From IOR16 sp963521065 (lineage in GTDB: Bacteria > Bacillota > Clostridia > Peptostreptococcales > Anaerovoracaceae): a stretch of 64,000 bases of DNA. Positions 40,329-48,643 of the stretch are shown piece after piece. Made by a program: the position numbers and the translations under genes. The stretch spans positions 87,526 to 151,525 of the forward strand of contig CAUQTI010000007.1 of the NCBI GenBank assembly GCA_963521065.1. Reading direction: 5' to 3'. A model generated the notes under the pieces. It worked only from the letters and a program-made list of their open reading frames with translations, was not told the DNA's origin and made no database searches. Position 1 is the stretch's first letter. Each line of letters begins with the position of its first letter.

Positions 40329-41753
40329 GTGAGGAGACTGGAGAAAAAAGAAGACGAACCGAAATACATGCAGGTTTATCAGTATTTTAAGCAGCAGATT
40401 ACAAGCGGAGAGATGAAAGAAGGAAGCCGGATGCCCTCTACAAGAGGTTTGGCAAAATCGATGGAAATCAGCAGAAATACGGTAGAATCGGCTTACCAGC
40501 AGCTTTGTGCAGAAGGGTATCTGTTGGGTAAAGCGTGCAGTGGATACGTTGTGCTGCCTTTTGATGCAGGTCTATACCCGACCTTAGATTCGACGAGAGA
40601 AAAAATACTTTTCGGAGAGCAGAAGGAGTGTGGAAAAGACAAGGATGCGCATATAAAATACAATTTTTTATATGAAAAGATTGACTTGAACGATTTTCCG
40701 ATTCATGCATGGAAAAAAGCATTGAATGAAGTACTTAATTCCAATGAGATGGATTGCTTTCGTTCCTATAATGATAGGAAAGGAGAGCGGGAGCTGCGCA
40801 TTGAAATTATGAAATACCTTTATTTCTCCAGAGGCGTCAGATGTAGACCGGAACAGATTGTTCTGACTTCCGGCACGGTGGCGGCACTAAGCTTGATTTG
40901 TCAATTGTTTGCAGGAGAACTGGATTCCGTTGCATTGGAAGAGCCTTGCTACCACAGTGCCAGAGCGGTTTTTAAAAATCACCGCATGGAGATTACTTCG
41001 ATACCGGTTGAAGAAGATGGGATTTGTGTCTCCTGTTTGAAAGACACAAACGCCAAGCTGGTATATACGACACCGTCTCATCAATTTCCGACCGGCAAAG
41101 TGATGGGGATCAATAAAAGGCTTCATCTCATTCAATGGGCAGAAGAAAATGACGCCTATCTCATTGAAGATGACTATGACAGCGAGCTGCGCTATAACAG
41201 TAAGCCGATTCCTTCGATGCAATCACTGGATGCGAAAGAACGGGTGATCTATGTTAATACATTTTCAAAGGCCTTTGTTCCGAGTCTGCGTATGAGCTTT
41301 ATGGTACTTCCACAGCCGCTGCTTGAAAAATACCATGAAAAGTGTGCTGTCTATAATTGCAGTGTATCGTGGATTGAGCAAAAAACGATGCAGATTTTTA
41401 TTCAAAGCGGCGGCTGGAGCCGGCATTTAAGAAAAATCTGTACCCTAAGCAAGAAAAAACACGATACCTTAATTTATGCAATTCAGAAGTATATGAAAAA
41501 GGAAACGGTGATTCACGGCAATAATGCAGGGTTGCATATTTTACTTGAAGTGCATAACGGTATGAAAGAAAAAGAACTGCTCCGCAGAGCGGAAACAGTT
41601 GGCGTAAGGGTATATCCGGTATCAATTTATTGGGAGCATAAGGAAAATTATAAAGACAATATGGTTTTGATTGGGTATAGTAGCCTCAGTGAAGAAGAAA
41701 TTGAAGAGGGGATAAAACTCCTGCATTGGGCATGGTTTGAATCCATAATTTAA
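40329..41753 (+). CDS. MocR/PdxR-type regulator (GntR helix + aminotransferase)
   Basis: An N-terminal GntR winged helix (YFKQQITSGEMKEGSRMPSTRGLAKSMEISRNTVESAYQQLCAEGYL) is fused to a fold-type I aminotransferase domain that binds PLP: LTSGTVAALSLICQLF, TPSHQFPTGKVM, LIEDDYDSELRY and VIYVNTFSKAFVPSLRMSF with the PLP Lys in TFSKAF. Such proteins control vitamin B6, GABA or taurine genes. GTG 40329 has AGGAG 7 nt upstream and gives 474 residues, normal for the family; the longer frame from 40185 overlaps the CGGC gene and is rejected. No typical B6 target gene lies next to it. Confidence 0.93.
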   Translation: MRRLEKKEDEPKYMQVYQYFKQQITSGEMKEGSRMPSTRGLAKSMEISRNTVESAYQQLCAEGYLLGKACSGYVVLPFDAGLYPTLDSTREKILFGEQKECGKDKDAHIKYNFLYEKIDLNDFPIHAWKKALNEVLNSNEMDCFRSYNDRKGERELRIEIMKYLYFSRGVRCRPEQIVLTSGTVAALSLICQLFAGELDSVALEEPCYHSARAVFKNHRMEITSIPVEEDGICVSCLKDTNAKLVYTTPSHQFPTGKVMGINKRLHLIQWAEENDAYLIEDDYDSELRYNSKPIPSMQSLDAKERVIYVNTFSKAFVPSLRMSFMVLPQPLLEKYHEKCAVYNCSVSWIEQKTMQIFIQSGGWSRHLRKICTLSKKKHDTLIYAIQKYMKKETVIHGNNAGLHILLEVHNGMKEKELLRRAETVGVRVYPVSIYWEHKENYKDNMVLIGYSSLSEEEIEEGIKLLHWAWFESII

Positions 41754-41770
41754 AGTTGAAATAGAAGATA

Positions 41771-41815
41771 AAGCCCTAAGAATAGTGTGTTTACACGATT
41801 ATTTGGGCTTTTTTC
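41771..41815 (+). terminator. Terminator after the MocR-type gene
   Basis: AAGCCC (41771-41776) pairs with GGGCTT (41805-41810), and an inner GTGT/ACAC stem supports it; a T-run follows. Confidence 0.78.
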
Positions 41816-41855
41816 TTTTTCCTTTGCAGCGAATCTTTCAACTATTATCGCCGCT

Positions 41856-41930
41856 AAAATTATTTTTATAGAAATAATTTTAAAATTTTTAGTTTTTAAT
41901 GAACCGATTGCAGCTTAAAAGACTCTTATC
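41856..41930 (+). promoter_or_regulatory. Candidate ECF autoregulated promoter and upstream inverted repeat
   Basis: TGAACC at 41900-41905 resembles an ECF -35 box, followed about 16 nt later by GACTCTTATC, a possible -10 region. Just upstream is a perfect inverted repeat, AAAATTATTT-N6-AAATAATTTT (41856-41881). Sigma factors of this kind usually drive their own operon. Confidence 0.4.
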
Positions 41931-41957
41931 TATGTGTACACAGAAAGGTGAGTTTAA

Positions 41958-42545
41958 ATGATAGACAATAGTGCAGAACTTGTTTTAAAACTGCAAAGAG
42001 GGGATAAGTCCTGTTTTGAGGGATTATTCGATTTATATAAAGAAAAGGCACTAAGAACGGCTTATCTGATCACAAAAAACAGAGCGTTGGCAGATGATAT
42101 CGTACAAGAGGCCTTTATACTTTGCTATTTCAAAATTGCAGAATTAAAAGACCCGAAGAGCTTTAAGACGTGGTTTTTCAAAATCTTAACAAGGCTTGCA
42201 TGGAAGTTGTCTGCGAAAGAAAAAATATCTGTACCGGTTGAAAATATATTTGAATTTGCAGAAACGGAAGAGAGCCCTTTAATAGAAGGGAAAATGATTG
42301 AGAAAGAAGAATCGGAATACCTAATGGAAGCGGTAGAACATTTGGAATTAAAGAAAAAAATTACTGTACTTCTCTATTATTTTAATGATTTCTCCGTATC
42401 AGAAATTGCGCAAATTATGGGATGCTTTGAGGGGACCGTAAAATCAAGGCTTCACGCGGCAAGGCAAAATCTAAAAAAAAGTATCGAGTTTGACAGTAAC
42501 TATAGAATGGAGGCCAAATGCAATGAAATTACCGGGAAAATTTGA
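41958..42545 (+). CDS. ECF-type RNA polymerase sigma factor
   Basis: The 195 residues show sigma region 2 (LFDLYKEKALRTAYLITKNRALADDIVQEAFILCYFKI) and region 4 (EAVEHLELKKKITVLLYYFNDFSVSEIAQIMGCFEGTVKSRLHAARQNLKKSI) without region 3, as in extracytoplasmic-function factors. AAAGGTGAG precedes the ATG. It overlaps the next gene by 23 nt, the typical arrangement with an anti-sigma factor. Confidence 0.94.
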   Translation: MIDNSAELVLKLQRGDKSCFEGLFDLYKEKALRTAYLITKNRALADDIVQEAFILCYFKIAELKDPKSFKTWFFKILTRLAWKLSAKEKISVPVENIFEFAETEESPLIEGKMIEKEESEYLMEAVEHLELKKKITVLLYYFNDFSVSEIAQIMGCFEGTVKSRLHAARQNLKKSIEFDSNYRMEAKCNEITGKI

Positions 42546-43305
42546 AGAAAAACTAAAAAAAGCGATGGATGCAGAGGCAGGTAAAATTTGCCCTTCAGAA
42601 GATCTGTTTTTGCAAATCAATCGGAAAATAGAAAGTGAAAATATGGGGGTAAAGAATATGAATTTTAAACCAATAAAAAAAACCAGAAGAATTTTAGTAG
42701 CGTGTATGCTTTTGTTAGTGTTTACAACGATAACCTGCTTTGCGGCAGCAAAAATTGTCAGCTATACAAGCCATTCTACGAATGATACCTTTGCAGAATT
42801 TCCAAGTGAAAAGGAAGTAAAAAAAGAGGCCGGATTTCTTCCAAAGTATGTAGAAGAATTTACTGCGGGATACAAGTTTTATAGAGGCGGAGTCGGAGAA
42901 TCGACGGCAAATACAGAGGATGGAACTGAAGATATGACGGTAAAGACGGCCCATTTTACTTATAAGAATGGGGATTCAGCGGTAAGCCTTCTCGTGGAAG
43001 CTGGTATTTTGCCGGGAGAAAAATCGGAAGGGGAAAATGTAAAAATTACTTCTGATACAGAAGGAAGATATTCGGGACAAATGTATAAGTTTTTACCAGC
43101 AGATTATGTAATGACTGCACAGGATAAGGCTGATGAGGAAAGCGGAAAATATGTATTCTCATACGGTTCACAAGAAATTGAGATAAATCATATGCAGCAG
43201 ATTTCATGGGAAGATAACGGTATGTCCTATACTTTGATTAATTCGGATGATACCGTGGATAAAGCCACTCTTGTCAATATGGCGGCTGAAATTATGAATA
43301 AGTAA
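42523..43305 (+). CDS. Probable membrane anti-sigma factor
   Basis: A short cytoplasmic N-terminus of about 50 residues (KLPGKFEEKLKKAMDAEAG) is followed by one membrane helix (ILVACMLLLVFTTITCFAAA) and an extracellular domain of about 185 residues. The N-terminal part lacks the HxxxCxxC zinc motif of many anti-sigma factors. Function is inferred from topology and from the overlap with the ECF gene. ATG 42523 has TGGAGG 9 nt upstream; the frame from 42490 lies inside the sigma gene. The outer domain probably senses the stress. Confidence 0.75.
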   Translation: MKLPGKFEEKLKKAMDAEAGKICPSEDLFLQINRKIESENMGVKNMNFKPIKKTRRILVACMLLLVFTTITCFAAAKIVSYTSHSTNDTFAEFPSEKEVKKEAGFLPKYVEEFTAGYKFYRGGVGESTANTEDGTEDMTVKTAHFTYKNGDSAVSLLVEAGILPGEKSEGENVKITSDTEGRYSGQMYKFLPADYVMTAQDKADEESGKYVFSYGSQEIEINHMQQISWEDNGMSYTLINSDDTVDKATLVNMAAEIMNK

Positions 43306-43368
43306 ATACTTATATTATTTTGGGAAAGAATGGCATAAAACAGTAAAAATTTTTTATATCATCATAGT

Positions 43369-43436
43369 AAAAACCTCCTTTGATAGTTTAGCGGTTGATG
43401 AACCACTTAAAGCCTATCAATGGAGGTTTGTTTTTT
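43369..43436 (+). terminator. Terminator after the sigma/anti-sigma operon
   Basis: AAACCTCC-T-TTGATAG (43371-43386) pairs with CTATCAA-T-GGAGGTTT (43414-43429), with an inner GGTT/AACC stem, and a T-run follows. Confidence 0.85.
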
Positions 43437-43455
43437 GCCAAAATGTAATATATAG

Positions 43456-43484
43456 TTGACATTAAGAAATTTATATATTATATT
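43456..43484 (+). promoter_or_regulatory. Promoter of the XRE/DUF6773 pair
   Basis: A perfect TTGACA at 43456-43461, a 17-nt spacer and TATATT at 43479-43484; the transcript would begin right before the ribosome site. Confidence 0.75.
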
Positions 43485-43506
43485 ATGTAACATGAGGAGG
43501 TACTTC

Positions 43507-43707
43507 ATGAAGAATAAGCGAATGAAAATTGCCCGCATAGAATGTGATATGAAGCAAGACGATTTAGCCAAAGCTGTCGGTGTTACAAGGCAGACAATTG
43601 GTTTAATAGAAGCAGGGGATTATAATCCAACGTTAAAATTGTGTATTGCAATTTGTAAAACACTTGGGAAAACATTAAATGACCTATTTTGGGAGGAAAT
43701 GCAATGA
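43507..43707 (+). CDS. Small XRE-family (Cro/CI-type) regulator
   Basis: The 66-residue protein is little more than a helix-turn-helix: KIARIECDMKQDDLAKAVGVTRQTIGLIEAGDYNPTLKLCIAICKTLGKTLNDLFW. Small regulators of this type control a neighbouring membrane protein. The ATG has a perfect AGGAGG 6 nt upstream; the in-frame sequence from 43456 overlaps the promoter. The stop and the next start share bases (ATGA). Confidence 0.92.
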   Translation: MKNKRMKIARIECDMKQDDLAKAVGVTRQTIGLIEAGDYNPTLKLCIAICKTLGKTLNDLFWEEMQ

Positions 43708-44195
43708 AAAAAATCAGAAATCAGATACAACAAGATGAGAGAGTTTTGGCGCAGAAACGAAAAATAGGCAGTGACGCATTCAACATTTTATGGGTTGCGC
43801 TGCTCCTTTCCGTATTAGTGCAGCAGTATGTACTAAATGCACCATTTATACAATATGCAGTTGAAATTGTGTTGTTTATTGCAGCATCAACGTATGTAGT
43901 CATTCGCAATCTAGTCAGCGGTAATGATATTTTTGCTTCAAAGCAAGGCGGGCAGGCGATTGTAATCATAAATAGCTTAGTATGTGGATTTACGGTTGCT
44001 GTTATAAATACCATTTTAAATTATATAAAGTATAGTGATAGGGTTCGGCTGCCAATCGCTGTTAATACTGCGTTGGTTGCAGGAATCACCTTTATCAGCG
44101 CGGCTGCCACTGCGTTTATTGTACTGGAACTTATTTATCTCATAAACGAGAAAAAACAGAAGAAGATTGAGTCTCAATTGAACGAAAATGAATAA
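43704..44195 (+). CDS. Four-helix membrane protein, DUF6773-like
   Basis: The 163 residues have four membrane helices in two pairs (about 28-70 and 95-150), with a basic helix at the start and a lysine/glutamate-rich end. Proteins of this type are found behind small XRE regulators; the DUF6773 label is from memory and not certain. Role unknown. It is translationally coupled to the regulator gene. Confidence 0.65.
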   Translation: MKKIRNQIQQDERVLAQKRKIGSDAFNILWVALLLSVLVQQYVLNAPFIQYAVEIVLFIAASTYVVIRNLVSGNDIFASKQGGQAIVIINSLVCGFTVAVINTILNYIKYSDRVRLPIAVNTALVAGITFISAAATAFIVLELIYLINEKKQKKIESQLNENE

Positions 44196-44299
44196 AATGG
44201 CCTCTCTTTATCACAAAGACTCCATATACAACTTCTGGTAAAAAGAATATAATAAGATGGAGTTGTGCGTAACAGATGCAAAATGAAAAGAGGGATACT

Positions 44300-44752
44300 A
44301 TGAAGCTATTACTTGATGCAGATGGTTGTCCTGTGGTTGATATTGCGGTTTGTCTTGCGAAAAAATACCGAGTGGAGTGTATTATTTTGTGTGATACTTC
44401 CCACCTGTTTGAAAGGGATGGCGCAAGGACGATCACAGTATCAAAAGGCACGGACAGTGTCGACTTTACTTTAGTAAATTTAGTTGAAAAAGGAGATGTC
44501 ATCATCACGCAAGACTATGGACTGGCTGCGATGTGCCTTGCACGAGAGGGGATAACGGTTAGCCAAAATGGAATGATTTATAATCAAAATAATATAGACA
44601 GCCTGCTGATGCAGCGCCATACGGCAAAAAAAATCCGTATGGAAGGAGGGCGGGCGAAAGCGATACCAAAGCGAACGAAACAGCAGGATGAAGAATTTAC
44701 GAAGGTGCTGTCAACAATACTGGAAAAGAAGGAGGGTAAAAATAGTGTGTAA
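44300..44752 (+). CDS. YaiI/YqxD family protein (UPF0178)
   Basis: A PIN-like cytoplasmic protein of 150 residues with the UPF0178 blocks: LLLDADGCPVVDIA, GTDSVDFTLVNLV, DVIITQDYGLAAMCL and the C-terminal KRTKQQDEEFTKVL. Acidic residues suggest metal-dependent nuclease activity, not proven. AAAGAGGGATACT precedes the ATG. Its end overlaps the next gene by 8 nt. Confidence 0.9.
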   Translation: MKLLLDADGCPVVDIAVCLAKKYRVECIILCDTSHLFERDGARTITVSKGTDSVDFTLVNLVEKGDVIITQDYGLAAMCLAREGITVSQNGMIYNQNNIDSLLMQRHTAKKIRMEGGRAKAIPKRTKQQDEEFTKVLSTILEKKEGKNSV

Positions 44753-45140
44753 TATCGTCGTATCGGGCGCACCGTTAAAATGCAGTGCCGGTAGCAGTCA
44801 AGCTTCCTTTTCTGTTTTACCTCTGAATCGGATCTTTTGCGGAGAAAATGCGGTTGCGGGCATAAGGGATACTATACCCCTCGTAAATATTCCGCCGTTT
44901 GGGATGTGCAGCAGCTTCGGAAATCCGACGGTTGCAGCAGCAACGGTCGCCGCACAAGGTACATTAACTCCGATGCCTTGTATTCCGTCTATAGCTGGTC
45001 CTTGGATTCCCGGAAGTAGGGGCTTGTTATTAGGCAGTATGCCTGCATTGACGACAGAATCAAAAGCAATGTGTGCTTACGGTGGAGTGATAACCATTGT
45101 GCATTCAAATCAATCAATGATTTCATATAACCAAAAATAA
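44745..45140 (+). CDS. PAAR-like DUF4280 protein
   Basis: The 131-residue protein matches the DUF4280 pattern closely: GAPLKCSAGS, VLPLNRI, NIPPFGMCSSFGNPTVAAATVAA, LTPMPCIPSIAGPWIPG, SMPALTTESKAMCAYGGVI. DUF4280 is PAAR-like and in other bacteria caps the spike of contractile injection systems or accompanies their effectors. Conserved cysteines may bind metal. GTG 44745 has GGAGGG 8 nt upstream. No sheath, tube, baseplate or ATPase gene of such a system lies in the window. Confidence 0.88.
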   Translation: MCNIVVSGAPLKCSAGSSQASFSVLPLNRIFCGENAVAGIRDTIPLVNIPPFGMCSSFGNPTVAAATVAAQGTLTPMPCIPSIAGPWIPGSRGLLLGSMPALTTESKAMCAYGGVITIVHSNQSMISYNQK

Positions 45141-45154
45141 AGGGGGAAAGCTTC

Positions 45155-45610
45155 ATGGCTGACGAAACCAAGGAAAAGAAAGATACCATCAAACGTTTTT
45201 TTACGAAAGGCGGTACTACAGTCGAATTTGATGAAGAGCAGGGGGAAGAAAAAATAACATTAGCAACCAAAGATAATTTATCTTTTACGATGAAAGAAAA
45301 AAATGGGAATATTCTGATTGATGTAAACGGTGCGTTGATTACCGTTGATCAAAAAGAAGGTAAAATGCGAATTGAAGTAAAGAATGGAATCTCCTTAGAA
45401 ACGGGAAGCTCTTCTTTTGCGATGAAGCCAGATGGTGGAATTGATATGGAAGGAGAAAAAATTTGTATAAAGGGGGACGCCATCCAGCTGAAAAGTAAAA
45501 GTGCGTTACAGCTTGAAGGCATTGCTACAGAGATAAAAGGGGAAGCAGAAACAAACATCAGCGGAGGGGGAATTTTAAAAATGACCGCTGCTATGATTAA
45601 TATGAATTAG
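45155..45610 (+). CDS. Spike-like beta-helix protein (VgrG/gp5 C-terminal type)
   Basis: The 151-residue protein is built of short alternating strands (VEFDEEQGEEKITLATKD, LSFTMKEKNGNILIDV, ALITVDQKEGKMRIEV, GISLETGSSSFAMKP, DAIQLKSKSALQLEG, ATEIKGEAETNISGGGIL). That periodic pattern is typical of the triple-stranded beta-helix of VgrG or phage gp5 spikes. The N-terminal base domains of VgrG are absent. It follows the PAAR-like gene by 14 nt, the order expected of a spike and its tip. Family membership is inferred from periodicity. Confidence 0.65.
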   Translation: MADETKEKKDTIKRFFTKGGTTVEFDEEQGEEKITLATKDNLSFTMKEKNGNILIDVNGALITVDQKEGKMRIEVKNGISLETGSSSFAMKPDGGIDMEGEKICIKGDAIQLKSKSALQLEGIATEIKGEAETNISGGGILKMTAAMINMN

Positions 45611-45648
45611 GTTAGAATCAGCATTATTTTTAATTACTTACGCCAGGA

Positions 45649-46563
45649 ATGGAAAGGAAGAAAATTCAATTTATGATACAAAAAGGAAAACAAACGATAT
45701 TTGCGTCAATCACGATACTCCTTTGGGGCTCGGCTTTTCCATTAACTAAGATGGCGATGGAGCACTACACGCCGAATGCGCTGGGGTTTATCCGCTGTAC
45801 AATTGCAGCAATTTTTCTATGTATTCTTTGTAAGACGCAGAATATAAAGCTGCCTTCAAAAACGGAGATTCCCTGGTTCTTTCTGTCGGGAGGATTGGGT
45901 TTTACTGTATATATGGTTACTTTTAATTTTGGGATGCAGACGTTAACCTCAGCAACTTCAAGCATTCTAATTGCAACGACTCCAATTCTAACCGCAATTG
46001 GCGCATCAAAGTTATACAGCGAGAAGATTTCCAAAACGGGATGGGGCGCGATTGGAATCGCATTTATCGGCGTCATTATACTTATGCTGTGGGACGGTGT
46101 TTTTTCCGTTAACGGAGGAATGTTTTGGATTTTCGTTTCCGCAATTGTATTTTCCTTATATAATCTTTTGATTCGAAGATTTGTTTCCAAAGGGTATAGT
46201 TCACTGCAAATTGTCACCTACAGCATAACCTGCGGTGCAATTCTGCTTTCCATTTTTTCACTGCAGAGCGTACAGCAAGTCAGGACGGCAGATGCAAAGC
46301 AAATTTTAATTGTCTTATATCTGGGTGTATTAGCGAGTGCGGTGGCATATCTATTTTGGAATAAGGCCATGGCGCTGGCAGAAAAAACAAGTGATGTGAC
46401 AAACTATATCTTTGCAGTGCCGCTGCTTTCAAGCATTATGGGATTTCTCCTTTTAAAAGAGATTCCAAACTACGGTGTTTTGATTGGAGGAAGCATTATT
46501 ATTGCCAGCCTTATATTATTCAGCGCAAAAGGGAAGATTAAGGAGGAAAGGAGCTTAGAATGA
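45649..46563 (+). CDS. EamA/DMT-family transporter
   Basis: Ten membrane helices in two EamA repeats (about 18-145 and 158-298) make a typical drug/metabolite transporter of 304 residues. Both halves show the expected motif positions: ILLWGSAFPLTKMAM and a later FIRCTIAAIF in the first, LYLGVLASAVAYLFWNKAMALAE in the second. The substrate cannot be told. It overlaps the nitroreductase gene by 4 nt, so the two may be functionally linked. Confidence 0.92.
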   Translation: MERKKIQFMIQKGKQTIFASITILLWGSAFPLTKMAMEHYTPNALGFIRCTIAAIFLCILCKTQNIKLPSKTEIPWFFLSGGLGFTVYMVTFNFGMQTLTSATSSILIATTPILTAIGASKLYSEKISKTGWGAIGIAFIGVIILMLWDGVFSVNGGMFWIFVSAIVFSLYNLLIRRFVSKGYSSLQIVTYSITCGAILLSIFSLQSVQQVRTADAKQILIVLYLGVLASAVAYLFWNKAMALAEKTSDVTNYIFAVPLLSSIMGFLLLKEIPNYGVLIGGSIIIASLILFSAKGKIKEERSLE

Positions 46564-47396
46564 ATTCAATAGAAGCGATGAAAATCAGAAAATCTATGCG
46601 GACGTATGAAGAGATGTCGCTAGAACGAGAGTCAAAAGAGAAGCTGATAAATTATCTAAAAGAAGTATCTGCTCCATTTGGGGAAAAGATGAGATTTGCA
46701 CTCGTAGAAAAAAACGAGATAAAAGCCGGAGCGAAGCTGGGTACCTACGGAATCATCAAGGGTGCAGAGACCTACCTTTGCGCAATTGTTGAAAAAGAAC
46801 CGCGCTATGAGGAAAATTTGGGCTATGCATTTGAAAAAATCATACTTTATGCAACTGCGATGGGGCTTGGAACATGTTGGCTGGGAGGTACTTTTAAGCG
46901 GAGTGATTTTGAAAGTGCCCTTGCTTTAAAGGATTCAGAATTGATTCCAATCGTAGCACCAGTTGGATATACAAAACAAAATCGAAGCCTTATTGACACT
47001 TTGATGGTAGCTGGGGCCGGCTCGAAAAAGAGAAAATCATTCCAAGAATTGTTTTTCAATGGTAGCTTAGAACAGCCTTTAAAGCTGGAAGATACCGATG
47101 GCTATCGAGAGGCTTTTGAAATGGTGCGCATCGCGCCCTCCGCTTCGAACAAACAGCCGTGGAGAATTGTAAAAGAGGAAAATACATTTCATTTCTACCT
47201 CTGTCGCAATAAGAACTACGCAAAGTCTCTTGCTTTTGATATTCAGAGGCTGGACATTGGGATTGCAATGTGCCATTTTGAGTTGGCACTAAAGGAGCTT
47301 GGGTGTCTCGGAAAATGGACCGATGAGAAGCAGAGCAGTCAGGGAAAAGAGAATGTCGAATATATTATAAGCTATAGTATAGAGGAAGAAAAATAA
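46560..47396 (+). CDS. Putative nitroreductase (TM1586 type)
   Basis: The 278-residue protein starts SIEAMKIRKSMRTYEE and contains GTCWLGGTF, VAPVGY and a second half with IAPSASNKQPWRI, matching single-chain nitroreductases with two flavin-fold halves. It is likely an FMN enzyme acting on nitro or quinone compounds. The ATGA overlap with the transporter gene suggests coupled export and detoxification; that is inference. Confidence 0.85.
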   Translation: MNSIEAMKIRKSMRTYEEMSLERESKEKLINYLKEVSAPFGEKMRFALVEKNEIKAGAKLGTYGIIKGAETYLCAIVEKEPRYEENLGYAFEKIILYATAMGLGTCWLGGTFKRSDFESALALKDSELIPIVAPVGYTKQNRSLIDTLMVAGAGSKKRKSFQELFFNGSLEQPLKLEDTDGYREAFEMVRIAPSASNKQPWRIVKEENTFHFYLCRNKNYAKSLAFDIQRLDIGIAMCHFELALKELGCLGKWTDEKQSSQGKENVEYIISYSIEEEK

Positions 47397-47401
47397 GAAA
47401 G

Positions 47402-47435
47402 AAAATGAAACGGCAGATTGGTGTCGTTTTATTTT
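47402..47435 (+). terminator. Terminator after the nitroreductase gene
   Basis: AAAATGAAACG (47402-47412) pairs with CGTTTTATTTT (47425-47435) with one G-T; T residues follow. Confidence 0.72.
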
Positions 47436-47581
47436 TTACATATTAATTGTCATCGACAGCAGGCGTACTTGCTCGGATTTTCGTAGGTACATCTTGAAAC
47501 ATTCTGTTCATTTTTTATTCATTTGACAAAAATGCAGAAAAAGGAGAAAATAAGAATATCATTCAAAAAAAGGAGAGTACG

Positions 47582-48634
47582 ATGGAAACAAATATGGGAA
47601 ATAATGAGATGAATCAGCAAAGGACTGTGGTATTGCAGGAGAAGCCACGCAAAAAAAGAAAGATTGGGCTTTGGATTTTCCTTGGCATTTTAGCCGTGTT
47701 CTTTTTAATGATACTGGGAGCATTTTTCTTTGGAGGCGATACGGAATATTCTTACGCAGTAAAAGAGCCGTACATTGCTACCGTTTACGTTGAAGGAACC
47801 ATTGCTTCCGGCAATGTGGACTCTTTAGGAATAGCAACCGGTTATCAGCACGCATGGACGTTAGAGCAGATCGATTATCTGATGTCCGATGAAAACAATA
47901 AGGGGCTCATCCTGTTTGTAGATTCCCCGGGAGGCGGCGTTTACGAAAGCGACGAGCTGTATCTAAAAATAAAAGAATACCAAGAAACTACGAAAAACCC
48001 AGTTTATGCAGCAATGGGAAATATGGCAGCATCAGGAGGATATTATATTTCGGCACCGGCAGACAAAATTTATGCGAACCGTAATACGTGGACCGGTTCT
48101 ATCGGTGTCACGATGGGAACGCTTTTCGATGTGTCTGAGCTTTTACAGAAATACGGCATTAAGACACATACCATTACGTCAGGAGCAAATAAGGCAATGG
48201 GAAGCCCTGTAGACCCTATGACAGAGGAACAGCGTGCGATTTTTCAATCTCTAATCGATGAAGCATACGATCAATTTACAGGGATTGTGTCAACAGAACG
48301 TGAGATTCCGATTGAGGCTACGAAAAAGCTTGCAGACGGCAGAATTTACACGGCAAAGCAGGCTTTGAAATTAAAACTGATTGATAAAATCGGCACTTAC
48401 GATGAGGCGTTGGCCGATATGCGTACTACTTATAATTTAGTCGAGTGCACGCAGGTGGATGTAAGATATCAAGATAACTCACTGTTTGGAAGCCTTCTCG
48501 CAAAAAGCGGTTTGGAAAAGGCGTTGGCATCTGCAGCAGGAATGGCGGGAAAAAGCGATGTAGCTGAAATTTTGGGAATGGTGAAAGATCCCAACGAGAC
48601 ACCAGTCAGCTATTTATGTGATTATTTAAAATAG
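47582..48634 (+). CDS. sppA: Signal peptide peptidase SppA
   Basis: A membrane serine peptidase that degrades leftover signal peptides. A short cytoplasmic stretch precedes one membrane helix (WIFLGILAVFFLMILGAFFF), then the peptidase domain with FVDSPGGGVYESDELY, MGNMAASGGYYISA (catalytic Ser) and GSIGVTMG. The catalytic Lys falls in the following TSGANKAMGSP region. The 350 residues match the short Gram-positive form. AAAGGAGAG precedes the ATG. Confidence 0.93.
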   Translation: METNMGNNEMNQQRTVVLQEKPRKKRKIGLWIFLGILAVFFLMILGAFFFGGDTEYSYAVKEPYIATVYVEGTIASGNVDSLGIATGYQHAWTLEQIDYLMSDENNKGLILFVDSPGGGVYESDELYLKIKEYQETTKNPVYAAMGNMAASGGYYISAPADKIYANRNTWTGSIGVTMGTLFDVSELLQKYGIKTHTITSGANKAMGSPVDPMTEEQRAIFQSLIDEAYDQFTGIVSTEREIPIEATKKLADGRIYTAKQALKLKLIDKIGTYDEALADMRTTYNLVECTQVDVRYQDNSLFGSLLAKSGLEKALASAAGMAGKSDVAEILGMVKDPNETPVSYLCDYLK

Positions 48635-48643
48635 AGGTTTTTC

